This document shows, piece after piece, positions 1-7,917 of a stretch of DNA of 24,372 nucleotides; positions within the stretch are counted from its first letter, which is position 1, and each line of letters begins with the position of its first letter. The notes beneath the pieces are model-generated. The model was not told the origin of the DNA and searched no databases. It worked only from the letters and a program-made list of their open reading frames with translations. Source of the stretch: a virus; the IMG/VR virus record IMGVR_UViG_3300024243_000465, positions 1 through 24,372 of that record; one strand, 5' to 3'. Made by a program: the position numbers and the translations under genes.

Positions 1-37
1 CATGTTTTCTTGCAATATCATCTAGTGATTCAGTCAT
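1..37 (-). CDS. Start of a further late gene (partial, runs off the left edge)
   Basis: An ATG at 37 opens a reading frame that stays open to the window edge and encodes MTESLDDIARKH. The start overlaps the stop codon of the upstream transglutaminase-like gene (ATGACTGA), and a GAGGGATGG-like ribosome binding site lies just before it inside that gene. This coupling is the same style as between most genes here, which is why I accept such a short piece. Nothing can be said about its function from twelve residues. Confidence 0.5.
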   Translation of the reverse strand, partial: MTESLDDIARKH

Positions 38-710
38 GTAATCCATCCCTCATTAATATATCGTGTTGCGCCCAGCTTTTCTCATCATTAGTGGTCCACC
101 AGATCTCATTATATTCTGGACAATCTGCATGAGACTTATTGAATCGCCATCGTGATGGGATCTTATGTTGCCAATAGCACCAATCCATAATAATCCAGTT
201 CTTTGTATGTTCCTTTAAATAGATAGCATAAGCGTGTCCCACGGGCTTATAATTTACCTCTACATAACCAGCACATAACTTACATTGATGCCTAGGAATG
301 CCTGCATCAAGCCACATACGAACCATTAGAATAGCACCATCCTCACAATCACCTTTTAAAGATAAATATGTGTCTGAAGGTATCTGCCAATACTCTCTAC
401 GTTTATGCATTCTATAATCAGATTGGTATCTAATATTCTTAGTCACCCACTGCCATATCTTATATGCCTTTTGGTCGTTAGTCTTACAATTTTTAGTGAT
501 ATTTTTTGCAACACCTTGTAGTAGATAGTTATACATGAACACTGATTTGATGTCCACTTTACGTTTACCAGAAATCGTCGGGTACATAACTTTGCTTTGT
601 AGCCATTTATGGTTCCAGATATAAGGAACAAACACATCCCAGAATCCACCCTTTTTAGTGTACCAGTCTGGGAACGTTTTTTGTAAAATATATGCAAATC
701 TATGTACCAT
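30..710 (-). CDS. Transglutaminase-like cysteine protease, probably virion-associated or lytic
   Basis: This 226-aa protein has the three catalytic blocks of the transglutaminase-like cysteine protease superfamily: Cys122 in GDCEDGA, His159 in GHAYAIYL and Asp176 in WIIMDW. The preceding helix-rich part, with KAYKIWQWVTKNI around residues 81-93, is the usual lead-in of the fold. I see no signal peptide or membrane segment. It starts with an AGGTGA site 7 nt upstream of the ATG and closes the tail/adhesion group. Viral members of the superfamily include the pseudomurein endoisopeptidases PeiW and PeiP of methanogen viruses, so a role in opening the cell envelope during entry or release is plausible. 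A structural or maturation protease is the alternative. The fold is well supported; the substrate is not. Confidence 0.75.
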   Translation of the reverse strand: MVHRFAYILQKTFPDWYTKKGGFWDVFVPYIWNHKWLQSKVMYPTISGKRKVDIKSVFMYNYLLQGVAKNITKNCKTNDQKAYKIWQWVTKNIRYQSDYRMHKRREYWQIPSDTYLSLKGDCEDGAILMVRMWLDAGIPRHQCKLCAGYVEVNYKPVGHAYAIYLKEHTKNWIIMDWCYWQHKIPSRWRFNKSHADCPEYNEIWWTTNDEKSWAQHDILMRDGLHD

Positions 711-720
711 TTTATTTCAC

Positions 721-1731
721 CTACAATAAGCTTCTATCTTGTTTTAATAATGTCCCATAAAATGGAAACATTATTTTACCAGTATCATAAGGTGCGAGTC
801 CACATTTCTGTTCTGTTGTTGTAGCCGTACTTAATTCATAACCTATACTTTGAGATGTCCAAGTAACTCCACTATCATTAGATGTTAATAATATTACACT
901 GGCTGTTGTTGTATTCCTCATCATAATATATAAAATACCATTAGTATTAATAATACCATTATTCAAATCATAATCTGCATTATAATGTTTTAAAGTAACA
1001 GTATTAGTTGAATTAACATAATGATAAATTCTACCATCATCACAAACAATAATACAAGTGTCTGCATCTAAACATAGAATGCTTGATTGAAAGACTATAC
1101 CAGTCACATTATCATTAGTGTCTACCCAAGTAACTGCACTATCAGTTGTTTTCCAAATATTACCTGCAGAATCTACTGTATAACCAGTAGTACCATCAAA
1201 CATATCTATACAATAAACTCCTGCTCCAGGGGAGGTTGTAGCGTCTGTCCAACTTCCTCCACCACCTTCACTCAAGTCTGTACTGAAAACCACATGGTCT
1301 ACTCCACCTGCATCATCTCCACCAACTACAACTAGAGATGTTGTTGGCATACTAGCATCATAAACTTTTGTTAAAAAACCTGTTGCTGTTTCTGTTGCCC
1401 ATGTTGCACCACTACTTGATGTAAAAATTACTTTTCCACTATTTGCACCTTCTACTCCTACACCATAAGCAGCATTTGCTTTGCATAATCTTAATATTGA
1501 AATAGTACCTAAGTTAGCACTCTTAGCTGTGAATGTAGTTCCATTCCATAGTCCAACATTGCCAGCCGTTTGTACTAATGAATAATTAGTAGCACTATGT
1601 GCAATCACTCCTGAAAATTCAACTGCTGATATATGTTCAACGTCAAAAACTGGATTAACGTAAACGAAATCCTCGTTAACTTCTGCCGCTAATGCGTCAG
1701 TCCCTGCTGTAAATGTATTTGGTAATGTCAT
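721..1731 (-). CDS. Asp-box (BNR) beta-propeller virion protein, putative adhesin
   Basis: This 336-aa protein carries several Asp-box turns of the sialidase/BNR type: SSSGATW, TTDSAVTW, SNDSGVTW and a degenerate STDLSEGGGGSW. They recur between beta-strand-rich segments, as in YCF48-like or sialidase-like propellers. No catalytic Arg/Tyr set of a true sialidase could be assigned, so glycan binding rather than cleavage is inferred. The N-terminal 40 residues (after MTLPNTFTAG) may be the attachment piece. An AGGAGGAG ribosome binding site precedes the ATG. It lies downstream of the hub and next to another distal protein, the usual place for receptor-binding proteins. It could also be a passive structural cap. 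Confidence 0.65.
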   Translation of the reverse strand: MTLPNTFTAGTDALAAEVNEDFVYVNPVFDVEHISAVEFSGVIAHSATNYSLVQTAGNVGLWNGTTFTAKSANLGTISILRLCKANAAYGVGVEGANSGKVIFTSSSGATWATETATGFLTKVYDASMPTTSLVVVGGDDAGGVDHVVFSTDLSEGGGGSWTDATTSPGAGVYCIDMFDGTTGYTVDSAGNIWKTTDSAVTWVDTNDNVTGIVFQSSILCLDADTCIIVCDDGRIYHYVNSTNTVTLKHYNADYDLNNGIINTNGILYIMMRNTTTASVILLTSNDSGVTWTSQSIGYELSTATTTEQKCGLAPYDTGKIMFPFYGTLLKQDRSLL

Positions 1732-1743
1732 ATTTTTCTCCTC

Positions 1744-2676
1744 CTAAATTAATCTATCTTTTACAATGTATGTAAATTGGTCGGTATCACTTTTACTTTC
1801 TGCTGTATAAGTATCTTCACCACTCATTAAACTTGTTGCATCTTTATTGAAATTTCCAAATCCGTTAATATCGAACCCATTAGCATCGGTGGTTACTAAT
1901 ATTCCTCGAGTTTCAACTTCAAAGCTTGTCTCATCTATTACTGGATATCCACTAATATAATCTTTAACAAGGTCTGATTCTGCCCATCCTCTAAGTAGGT
2001 CCCATACACATTCGCCTGCCGAGAATGTAGTTGCTGCTACAGCGGTTGTTATTATTAATATAACTTCGTCTAATACCCCACTAGGATCTCCACCACCTTG
2101 AGTTAGTGATGACATTATAGCAGTTCCAGAAGTTACCCAATTCCAACCTGATGTTAATTGTGCTTTGGTTCTAACATATTCAAAATAAAGTCCTGCTCCA
2201 TCACCATTTGTTCTAAATCTAAGTTCTAATACAGTTCCAGCTGCAGCTAATAAATCATAAACTGCAGTCTCGTCCATATAAATCCATACACCAAAAGGTT
2301 CAGAGGCTGTCATTACTGTTCCAGCTGCTGCTAAATTTGCTATTGTCCATGTCTTACTAACACTAGTACCATTAGCCAATAAGTTCTGAGCAGTAACATC
2401 TGTTGTGCCACCTCCTGGTTTAAAGGTTATAATATTATCAGTTGATGTTGTTCCACCAGCACTCCCCACAAGATTTCCAGTATTACTACCATCATCATTA
2501 ATAGTACCATCTGTAATAGGTATTGCAATATCTAAATCAACATCACCAACATCTGGTGTACTATTTGATATTCCTACTTTAAATTGAGTAGGCACTAAAT
2601 AATCTGGTGTTGCCTTATATGCTCTATTAATTATAATTTGTCTTCCAGTATCGACAATGATTGATCCATTTGCCAT
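1744..2676 (-). CDS. Distal tail / host-recognition protein (310 aa)
   Basis: The sequence is a low-charge, Gly/Thr/Ala-rich, beta-strand-rich protein that starts with MANGSIIVDTGRQ after a strong GGAGG site. It begins 2 nt from the hub stop codon, so it is translated with the hub. The N-terminal part resembles short anchors that attach fibres or baseplate wedge proteins to the tail. The middle (about residues 110-180) has the alternating pattern of a jelly-roll or carbohydrate-binding domain. No family was recognised with certainty. Position between hub and propeller adhesin is the main reason for the assignment. Confidence 0.5.
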   Translation of the reverse strand: MANGSIIVDTGRQIIINRAYKATPDYLVPTQFKVGISNSTPDVGDVDLDIAIPITDGTINDDGSNTGNLVGSAGGTTSTDNIITFKPGGGTTDVTAQNLLANGTSVSKTWTIANLAAAGTVMTASEPFGVWIYMDETAVYDLLAAAGTVLELRFRTNGDGAGLYFEYVRTKAQLTSGWNWVTSGTAIMSSLTQGGGDPSGVLDEVILIITTAVAATTFSAGECVWDLLRGWAESDLVKDYISGYPVIDETSFEVETRGILVTTDANGFDINGFGNFNKDATSLMSGEDTYTAESKSDTDQFTYIVKDRLI

Positions 2677-2677
2677 T

Positions 2678-4618
2678 TTATTCCTCCATATATGCCCTTA
2701 TAACAGGCAATGTGATTTGCCCAAAACTATTTTTAGTTAAATCTATACTTGCTACTGCTGCATTATCCTCTGTGATCCTTATAAAAGTTCCTAAGCCATC
2801 TGATGATGTGACTGCGGTTCTTACACCACCAATTATAGTTTGCCATGTTGCTTTATTATCTGATGAAATTTCAATTAATAATGTTCCTACAACTGTTCCT
2901 AATGATAATGTAATGAACGATAATGTGCTTCCAATATCTATGGCTTCACTATACCATATTTGACCAGCTGTAAAAGATATATCTTGATTAACAGTATTAA
3001 ATGTAGCAGTGCTATTAATAGCGTCATGGAAATCAGTATCATAACAATGTTCTTCGTATGTCATATTACCTTGGACTAATTTAGGGACAGTTGCTGTTCC
3101 AAATGCAGTACCCCCCCATTCTTCAGTATTACTTCCAGGCTCGTCATTCCATTGTCCTTGTGTCGGATGATCCCATATTAATGAATCAGTATCAGATATT
3201 GTTTGCTTCTCTAATTTCATATAACGACGTCGTGGTTGGAAGGTTCTATCTAAATCTACAATTTGGATTAATATATCATCGTTCTTATTTTGTTGTTCTT
3301 CTAATCTTTTTATTCTATCTAATGTTAATTTATTATATTCTGCTAACGCATATTCTTTATTACCACAATGTAATTTATCGAATTTATGTGGCCAGCTTCT
3401 TTCGATTTTATTTATTACTAATTCTCGTGTTTCACCATTAACGTTATCGACAATTGTAACTTTTTCACCAGCCCTGTAATCATTATCAATACTTGGCACA
3501 TTAAGTTTAACTCTTACAAATGGTTCTGCATAAGTATCTAAATATAAGGTTCCTCTATTAGTTGCGTCTTCAATTGTTTTAATATCACTGAAAGCTTTTG
3601 TTGTTGATGATAATCCATATGCATCAATACTAGTTTGTCGTTTTCTTAAAATCGGGACAGGAGATGGGTATGTATATCTCACCTCGACATAATCGGTTGC
3701 ACCTGGAGTATATGTTGTAGTATTCCAAACTATTAATTTATTTTCAACATCAACACTATAATCAAAATCTGCGACTGCTGTACCATCAATAGTTCCACCA
3801 ATTCTTAAAAAGGTAGGATCGTCTGATGGTGGGGTTGTCGCACCAGCCCAAACTTTAGTAGAGAATGGAGATTTCGTTAATAATACATCTGTTTGTGTAT
3901 AAGTTGGGTCAGTTCCTATCCTACCATTTTCAGTAGTCTCAACCATCTGTTCTGCACCATCTACACGAATTTGATTAACCAATTGGGTGTTATCAAACTC
4001 CCATTTAGGAATATTAGAAACATTATCACCGACTGTTAATGGATTTACATTTGTAGTATTACCTTCAGGTTCAAAATAAACAAAGTCATCATCATAGTTA
4101 TAATAAATTTGATAATTGAATGTATCTGCAATCCATTTTACTCTTTCAAATATATCTGTTTTCCTACATAAGAATTTATCTAATAATACTACTGCTCCTG
4201 TGTTGACTACTGTAGCCCCAGAATTAGTGCTTAGCCCACCAAATGTTGTTATTAATGTATTTGCTATTGCTGACGCAACACCTGCTTCTGAATCAATATC
4301 CTTATCGAAAGAAGTATTAACATCTGTTTTAACTAATGCGATCAACTTATCTCTTGCTTTTATTTGAATATAAGGTTGATTTTTACTAATGGTATCAACA
4401 TTACCTTTGAAAACATTATATTCTTGTCCGGTTATTGGTCCACGTTTAATAATAACTTCATCTCCATTACCAGGCGTTATAGTTGTAAAAAGACGTGATG
4501 CAAACAATAAAAAAGCGTCTGGAATTTCACTACCAAAAGTATCTATAAACTTACAACTAACACAATCACTAGTAACATCCACACCACCAATTGTTATGTA
4601 TGTTAGAACTCGTACCAT
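2678..4618 (-). CDS. Baseplate hub / tail-tip protein (gp27-like)
   Basis: This 646-aa protein starts with a tail-tube-like hub domain (MVRVLTYITIGGVDVTSD to about residue 95). Residues 150-185 (KTDIFERVKWIADTFNYQ, then YYNYDDDFVYFEPEG) match the pattern seen in phage hub proteins related to T4 gp27, Mu gp44 and siphoviral Tal proteins. Residues about 250-318 form an inserted beta-sandwich-like module, and about 340-450 return to the hub with a probable OB-like part. The C-terminal third, ending ITLPVIRAYMEE, looks like a separate jelly-roll. The start overlaps the preceding stop (TAATG) with a GAGGGAG site. It should form the trimeric ring that closes the tube and carries the adhesins. Confidence 0.7.
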   Translation of the reverse strand: MVRVLTYITIGGVDVTSDCVSCKFIDTFGSEIPDAFLLFASRLFTTITPGNGDEVIIKRGPITGQEYNVFKGNVDTISKNQPYIQIKARDKLIALVKTDVNTSFDKDIDSEAGVASAIANTLITTFGGLSTNSGATVVNTGAVVLLDKFLCRKTDIFERVKWIADTFNYQIYYNYDDDFVYFEPEGNTTNVNPLTVGDNVSNIPKWEFDNTQLVNQIRVDGAEQMVETTENGRIGTDPTYTQTDVLLTKSPFSTKVWAGATTPPSDDPTFLRIGGTIDGTAVADFDYSVDVENKLIVWNTTTYTPGATDYVEVRYTYPSPVPILRKRQTSIDAYGLSSTTKAFSDIKTIEDATNRGTLYLDTYAEPFVRVKLNVPSIDNDYRAGEKVTIVDNVNGETRELVINKIERSWPHKFDKLHCGNKEYALAEYNKLTLDRIKRLEEQQNKNDDILIQIVDLDRTFQPRRRYMKLEKQTISDTDSLIWDHPTQGQWNDEPGSNTEEWGGTAFGTATVPKLVQGNMTYEEHCYDTDFHDAINSTATFNTVNQDISFTAGQIWYSEAIDIGSTLSFITLSLGTVVGTLLIEISSDNKATWQTIIGGVRTAVTSSDGLGTFIRITEDNAAVASIDLTKNSFGQITLPVIRAYMEE

Positions 4619-4980
4619 TATACTCCCTCAGTTAAAGTCAAAACATAAGTTGCTCTATTACTTGGAATCACCCAAGTTACATCGAAAGAATTAATTTTCA
4701 CACCAATCGTTCCTAATTCATCACTTATAAAATTAACACTATCTGTTTGTGCTCCCGCGACCAAACCCGCAATAACATCAATTGCTGCTTTTACAGTTGC
4801 TGTCTCTCCTGCGAAAAGACCTTCAACTCTAATTATTTTAGTAACTCCAAATAAATCAAATGTTAAGGTGTCATCACTATCACTCCCAGCAAGAGCTATT
4901 GGAATAATATTTGCATCTTTAACATAATTGATTGAATTAACACTTCCTAATGCGTTTCCATCTAATGTTGGTGCTGCCAT
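4618..4980 (-). CDS. Small tail protein between tape measure and hub (120 aa)
   Basis: No family was recognised. The protein is short, acidic and beta-rich, with MAAPTLDGNALGSVNSINY at the start and ITSFDV-type strands later (INSFDVTWVIPSNRATYVLTL at the end, seen in part). Start and stop overlap its neighbours (TAATG at both ends), so it belongs to one translation unit with tape measure and hub. Genes in this slot in siphoviruses usually encode the distal tail (Dit) protein and in myoviruses a tube-to-hub connector. At 120 aa it is smaller than a normal Dit, so I suggest a minimal distal tail or tail-completion protein without further claim. Confidence 0.5.
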   Translation of the reverse strand: MAAPTLDGNALGSVNSINYVKDANIIPIALAGSDSDDTLTFDLFGVTKIIRVEGLFAGETATVKAAIDVIAGLVAGAQTDSVNFISDELGTIGVKINSFDVTWVIPSNRATYVLTLTEGV

Positions 4981-6170
4981 TATGCCCCCACCCCATAACT
5001 TGTTCTTCCTAATGTTTCACGTTTTATAACTTCAGTAATTCTATTAGTGATTTTATCAATTAACGAACTATTTATTGATCCTGCATCCAACGCATTAATA
5101 TTCACGGTTACATTAATATTGCTGCCACCACCCATTCCTTTAAAACCATTCTTACTCGCCATAATATCATCATTAGGATCAAATTTTATAACTCTTCCAT
5201 CTGAAGTAATTAATGCGTCTCCAACGCTTTCATCGCCTTTTTTTTTACCACCACCCTTACTAACTATATTTTTCAAAAAGTCGGGTATCATCCCCATAAC
5301 TAATCCAACTATTTTATCTTTAGCACCTGCCAACCAAGTTTTTACTGCATTCCAAACCATTGATGAAAAATCTTCAATTGATTCCCATTTATCAGTTATC
5401 CATTTTATGACAGGTTCTGTAACTATAACGAATAAACTTTTAGCATCCTCCCATTTTTTACCAATCCAATCAAAAACAGGGGTTGTAACTTCTACATATA
5501 ATGATTTTGCGTCGTCCCATTTATCACTCACCCACTCCATAAATGGTCCGGTTATCCAATCATATGCTGTCCCTGCCGCGTCCCATCCGGCATGAGCCCA
5601 CTCAATAACCTTATCACTGACCCATTCCCACGCAGATTTTGCACCATCCCATCCTTTACCAGCCCAATCTACTATTTTGTCTTTTATTCTTTTAAATAAT
5701 GGTTTTGATTCTTCAAACTTTTCTGCTATTTTTTTAGCTGTATCAACAAGCCCTGCTCCTGGAATTATTGATTTTATCGCACCCTTCCCCACTTCTCCTA
5801 CTTTTTCTTCTAAGCCGGTTTTCTTAACAATCTTATTCCAAGCTCTTAGAAATGGTATGAGTAATTTTGCTAATATCATTATGAATGGTTTTAAAAAGAA
5901 CACAGCAACATCAGATAGTGGTTTTAAAAACATTAATAATAATGATGCAATTTGTGCGATCATTAATAATGGTGCTTTGAATGCTTGTATAACTGATAAC
6001 AACACACCAAGTGATTTAGCCATTGCTCCCATTGATTTTCCTAATCCTTTCATAGGTCCTACTAATCCACCACCACCTAATCCACCTTCTCCACCACCAG
6101 CAGCAGCACCTAATCCACCACCGCTTGATGTATCTAACATTAATTTCGCTTTTATTGTTGTTTCAGCCAT
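4980..6170 (-). CDS. Tape measure protein with 22-residue repeats
   Basis: This 396-aa protein sits directly after the frameshifted chaperone, the conserved place of tape measures. A Gly-rich N terminus is followed by a hydrophobic stretch at about residues 53-105, usual for tape measures and thought to help genome passage through the membrane. Residues 163-272 form five consecutive units of exactly 22 residues with the pattern xxPVxxWIxxKWxxAKSL. The C terminus (GSNINVTVNINALDAGSIN) looks like the conserved end of many tape measures. It is short for the family; if extended at about 0.15 nm per residue the tail would be near 60 nm (inference). The start overlaps the TGA of the chaperone frameshift product. 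Confidence 0.8.
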   Translation of the reverse strand: MAETTIKAKLMLDTSSGGGLGAAAGGGEGGLGGGGLVGPMKGLGKSMGAMAKSLGVLLSVIQAFKAPLLMIAQIASLLLMFLKPLSDVAVFFLKPFIMILAKLLIPFLRAWNKIVKKTGLEEKVGEVGKGAIKSIIPGAGLVDTAKKIAEKFEESKPLFKRIKDKIVDWAGKGWDGAKSAWEWVSDKVIEWAHAGWDAAGTAYDWITGPFMEWVSDKWDDAKSLYVEVTTPVFDWIGKKWEDAKSLFVIVTEPVIKWITDKWESIEDFSSMVWNAVKTWLAGAKDKIVGLVMGMIPDFLKNIVSKGGGKKKGDESVGDALITSDGRVIKFDPNDDIMASKNGFKGMGGGSNINVTVNINALDAGSINSSLIDKITNRITEVIKRETLGRTSYGVGA

Positions 6171-6671
6171 TTTTATTTAACCTTCCTATTTCTGATTCTA
6201 CATTTTTAATCGTATCTTCTATTAATAATAATAATTGTATTTTTTGAATGTCATAGTCGTCATATTGTTTTGCACAACCAAATGTTTTTAAAAAACAATA
6301 CTCTTCAAATATATTATTTAGTTTGTAATCATTACCAAAATTTATTCTTGTTGCCCATCCGTCGATGGTTTTGAAAGGTCTGATTGCCGATTTAATTTTT
6401 TTTTTTGATTTTCATCTGGATGCATTAACCCTCTTAAACAATCAACCAATTTATCATACTCGTCAACATCTAAATTATCTAAACAATCTCTTACTGGTCG
6501 AACCCCCCATGGATGTGTTTTTACACAATAAGGTAATAGTTCAACCATAAATACTGTGTTTTTAAGTCCCTCTGGAGTTTCTGCTTTCATCATTGCCGCG
6601 TTTCTAACTTTGGCTTTGGGTTTTCTAATTATAACTTCACCATCTTTCAATTGTACTTTATTTTCGTCCAT
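6163..6671 (-). CDS. Tail assembly chaperone, long -1 frameshift product (gpGT-like)
   Basis: After Lys92 of the short product a -1 slip on the A-run at 6406-6396 continues into a frame open to a TGA at 6165-6163. It adds 77 residues beginning IKSAIRPFKTIDGW and ending EIGRLNKNG, for a 169-aa fusion. The extra segment has no start codon or ribosome binding site of its own and fills the whole gap before the tape measure, overlapping its ATG. This mirrors lambda G/GT and the equivalent pairs in many siphoviruses and myoviruses. In those systems the long form, made at a few percent, recruits tail tube protein to the tape measure. The frame and position are seen directly; actual frameshifting is inferred. 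Confidence 0.8.
6342..6671 (-). CDS. Tail assembly chaperone, short product (gpG-like)
   Basis: This 109-aa hydrophilic protein lies between tail tube and tape measure, where lambda gpG and its analogues lie. It begins MDENKVQLKDGEVIIRKPK after a GGTGA site and has a helical core around VFMVELLPYCVKTHPWG and DEYDKLVDCLRGL. Near its end it contains CAA followed by AAA AAA AAA, the only long homopolymer slip site in the gene. The last 17 residues after the slip are probably just the in-frame read-out. It should coat the tape measure during tail assembly and be absent from the finished virion. Confidence 0.8.
   Translation of the reverse strand: MDENKVQLKDGEVIIRKPKAKVRNAAMMKAETPEGLKNTVFMVELLPYCVKTHPWGVRPVRDCLDNLDVDEYDKLVDCLRGLMHPDENQKKKLNRQSDLSKPSTDGQQE
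6396..6406 (-). promoter_or_regulatory. Programmed -1 frameshift slippery run (11 A)
   Basis: The message reads C followed by eleven A residues and then TTAAAT. In the zero frame the codons are CAA-AAA-AAA-AAA-TTA, so both P- and A-site Lys tRNAs can re-pair after a one-base backward slip on A AAA AAA. Zero frame ends 54 nt later, whereas the -1 frame runs 77 codons. An 11-base run could also allow transcriptional slippage, which would give the same fusion. Confidence 0.75.
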
Positions 6672-6721
6672 ATTTTTTCACCATCTTGGTTGTTACTAAT
6701 CTCGGCATCTTACCGATAAAA

Positions 6722-6751
6722 TAAAAAAATAAAAAATTATGCTATTGCATA
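6722..6751 (-). terminator. Hairpin plus T-tract after the tail tube gene
   Basis: On the minus strand TATGC-AATA-GCATA forms a 5-bp stem (6751-6738) that overlaps the last codons and stop of the tail tube gene. It is followed by a T-rich tract with runs of six and seven T broken by single A residues. This could act as an intrinsic (bacterial) or T-tract (archaeal) partial terminator, limiting chaperone and tape measure expression relative to tube protein. Confidence 0.55.
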
Positions 6752-7759
6752 CCATCTAATCGGTACATTTACTGCTCCATCTGTTAACCCAGCATGACCA
6801 TAACCAGATACTGTTACTTCAATCACTCCACCATCAAGTGTTACTGGTTGTGACCAACTTTCAAAATAACAATTCTCTAAGTCAATGTTTACAACTCTAT
6901 CTCCTGCTGCTGCACCTTCCGTAATATCTAAACTCACTGCTTTGCTTGTGATTGTTGCTAATGATGCAGGTGCTCCTGTTGCCCCCCAGAAGAAATCTTG
7001 TAGTTCAGTACCACTAAGAACTCCTGCGGTTGTATCATCTTTCATTTTAAATGTTATTGTAAAATCATACCTTCTCATCCCAGTAACTGGTTGTTGAATT
7101 AATCTACTACCCAAATTTCTATACGTTTGTATATTATTTGCAATGGTCAATGCAAAACTTGTACAATCAAATGTGTCGGATGCTCCGATTACCACACCAC
7201 CCTGTTGGAATACAAACACTTCAGTTGTTGGTGTTGTGTATGTTAATATTGTTGCTGTAGAAGCCACTGTTTGACCAATAAAGTCACATGACGCTTTTAA
7301 TGTTTCTCCTTGTGTTGCAGTCAGTGTTAAGTTATTAATAACAGCGCCATATACTGAAACCTCATGGTCAATATCATTTCCTTCACTACCAAACTCCATT
7401 GTCAATGTTGGAATGGTTGTTGCACTATATCCAATATTATCAGCTTCATTTAATTGCCAAGGGTCTGCTACTACTCCAGTTCCAGCTAATACTCCTACGG
7501 CATATTGCATAAATGTGAAATCATCAACTTCCCAATCCATACTACCAGTAACATCAAATGGACCAGTAAAACTTCCAGTTACGTTACGTCCTTCACCCAT
7601 TCCTTGAGTCTTAAACATATTATTTGCCATGTTAATATTAAAACTTGATACTCTTCCAACTCTATTCCCTGCTGCCGGTGTTGCTCCTGCACCAAAACTT
7701 GTTTCTTCACCATACAAAACATATGAATCGAAGCCCTTATAATAATCAATTGTTGCCAT
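6737..7759 (-). CDS. Major tail tube protein
   Basis: This 340-aa beta-rich protein begins MATIDYYKGFDSYVLYGEE, and residues 20-80 show the pattern of phage tail tube proteins: a P/G-rich loop, FNINMANN, then GPFDVTGSMDWEVDD. It lies just upstream of the frameshifted chaperone and downstream of the neck genes, the expected place. A strong AAGGAGG site 9 nt from the ATG and a terminator directly after the gene fit a protein needed in many copies. The C-terminal part with GGVIEVTVSGYGHAG may be a second domain exposed on the tube. No sheath gene precedes it. Confidence 0.8.
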   Translation of the reverse strand: MATIDYYKGFDSYVLYGEETSFGAGATPAAGNRVGRVSSFNINMANNMFKTQGMGEGRNVTGSFTGPFDVTGSMDWEVDDFTFMQYAVGVLAGTGVVADPWQLNEADNIGYSATTIPTLTMEFGSEGNDIDHEVSVYGAVINNLTLTATQGETLKASCDFIGQTVASTATILTYTTPTTEVFVFQQGGVVIGASDTFDCTSFALTIANNIQTYRNLGSRLIQQPVTGMRRYDFTITFKMKDDTTAGVLSGTELQDFFWGATGAPASLATITSKAVSLDITEGAAAGDRVVNIDLENCYFESWSQPVTLDGGVIEVTVSGYGHAGLTDGAVNVPIRWYAIA

Positions 7760-7916
7760 CTTTAATTTCCTCCTTAACTTTCTTTTTAATTACCTTTTTC
7801 TTCACTTCCTTTTTTGGATTTCTAAGCTCATAATTTTGTTTAATAATCATTTCAGCTTGTTCTTCGTCAACAAGAACTGCTGACCTACCTTTTGGTTTTA
7901 CCCACATACGTGCCAT
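7746..7916 (-). CDS. Small basic protein between tail terminator and tail tube
   Basis: This 56-aa protein starts MARMWVKPKGRSAVLVDEEQ and ends in a strongly basic Lys/Glu helix. The frame is open ten codons further upstream, but GAGAGGG sits about 7 nt before the ATG at 7916, and the longer form would start inside the previous gene without a site. Its last codons overlap the tail tube start (ATGGCAACAATTGA). No family recognised. Small proteins in this position are often neck or tail completion factors. Confidence 0.5.
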   Translation of the reverse strand: MARMWVKPKGRSAVLVDEEQAEMIIKQNYELRNPKKEVKKKVIKKKVKEEIKDGNN

Positions 7917-7917
7917 T

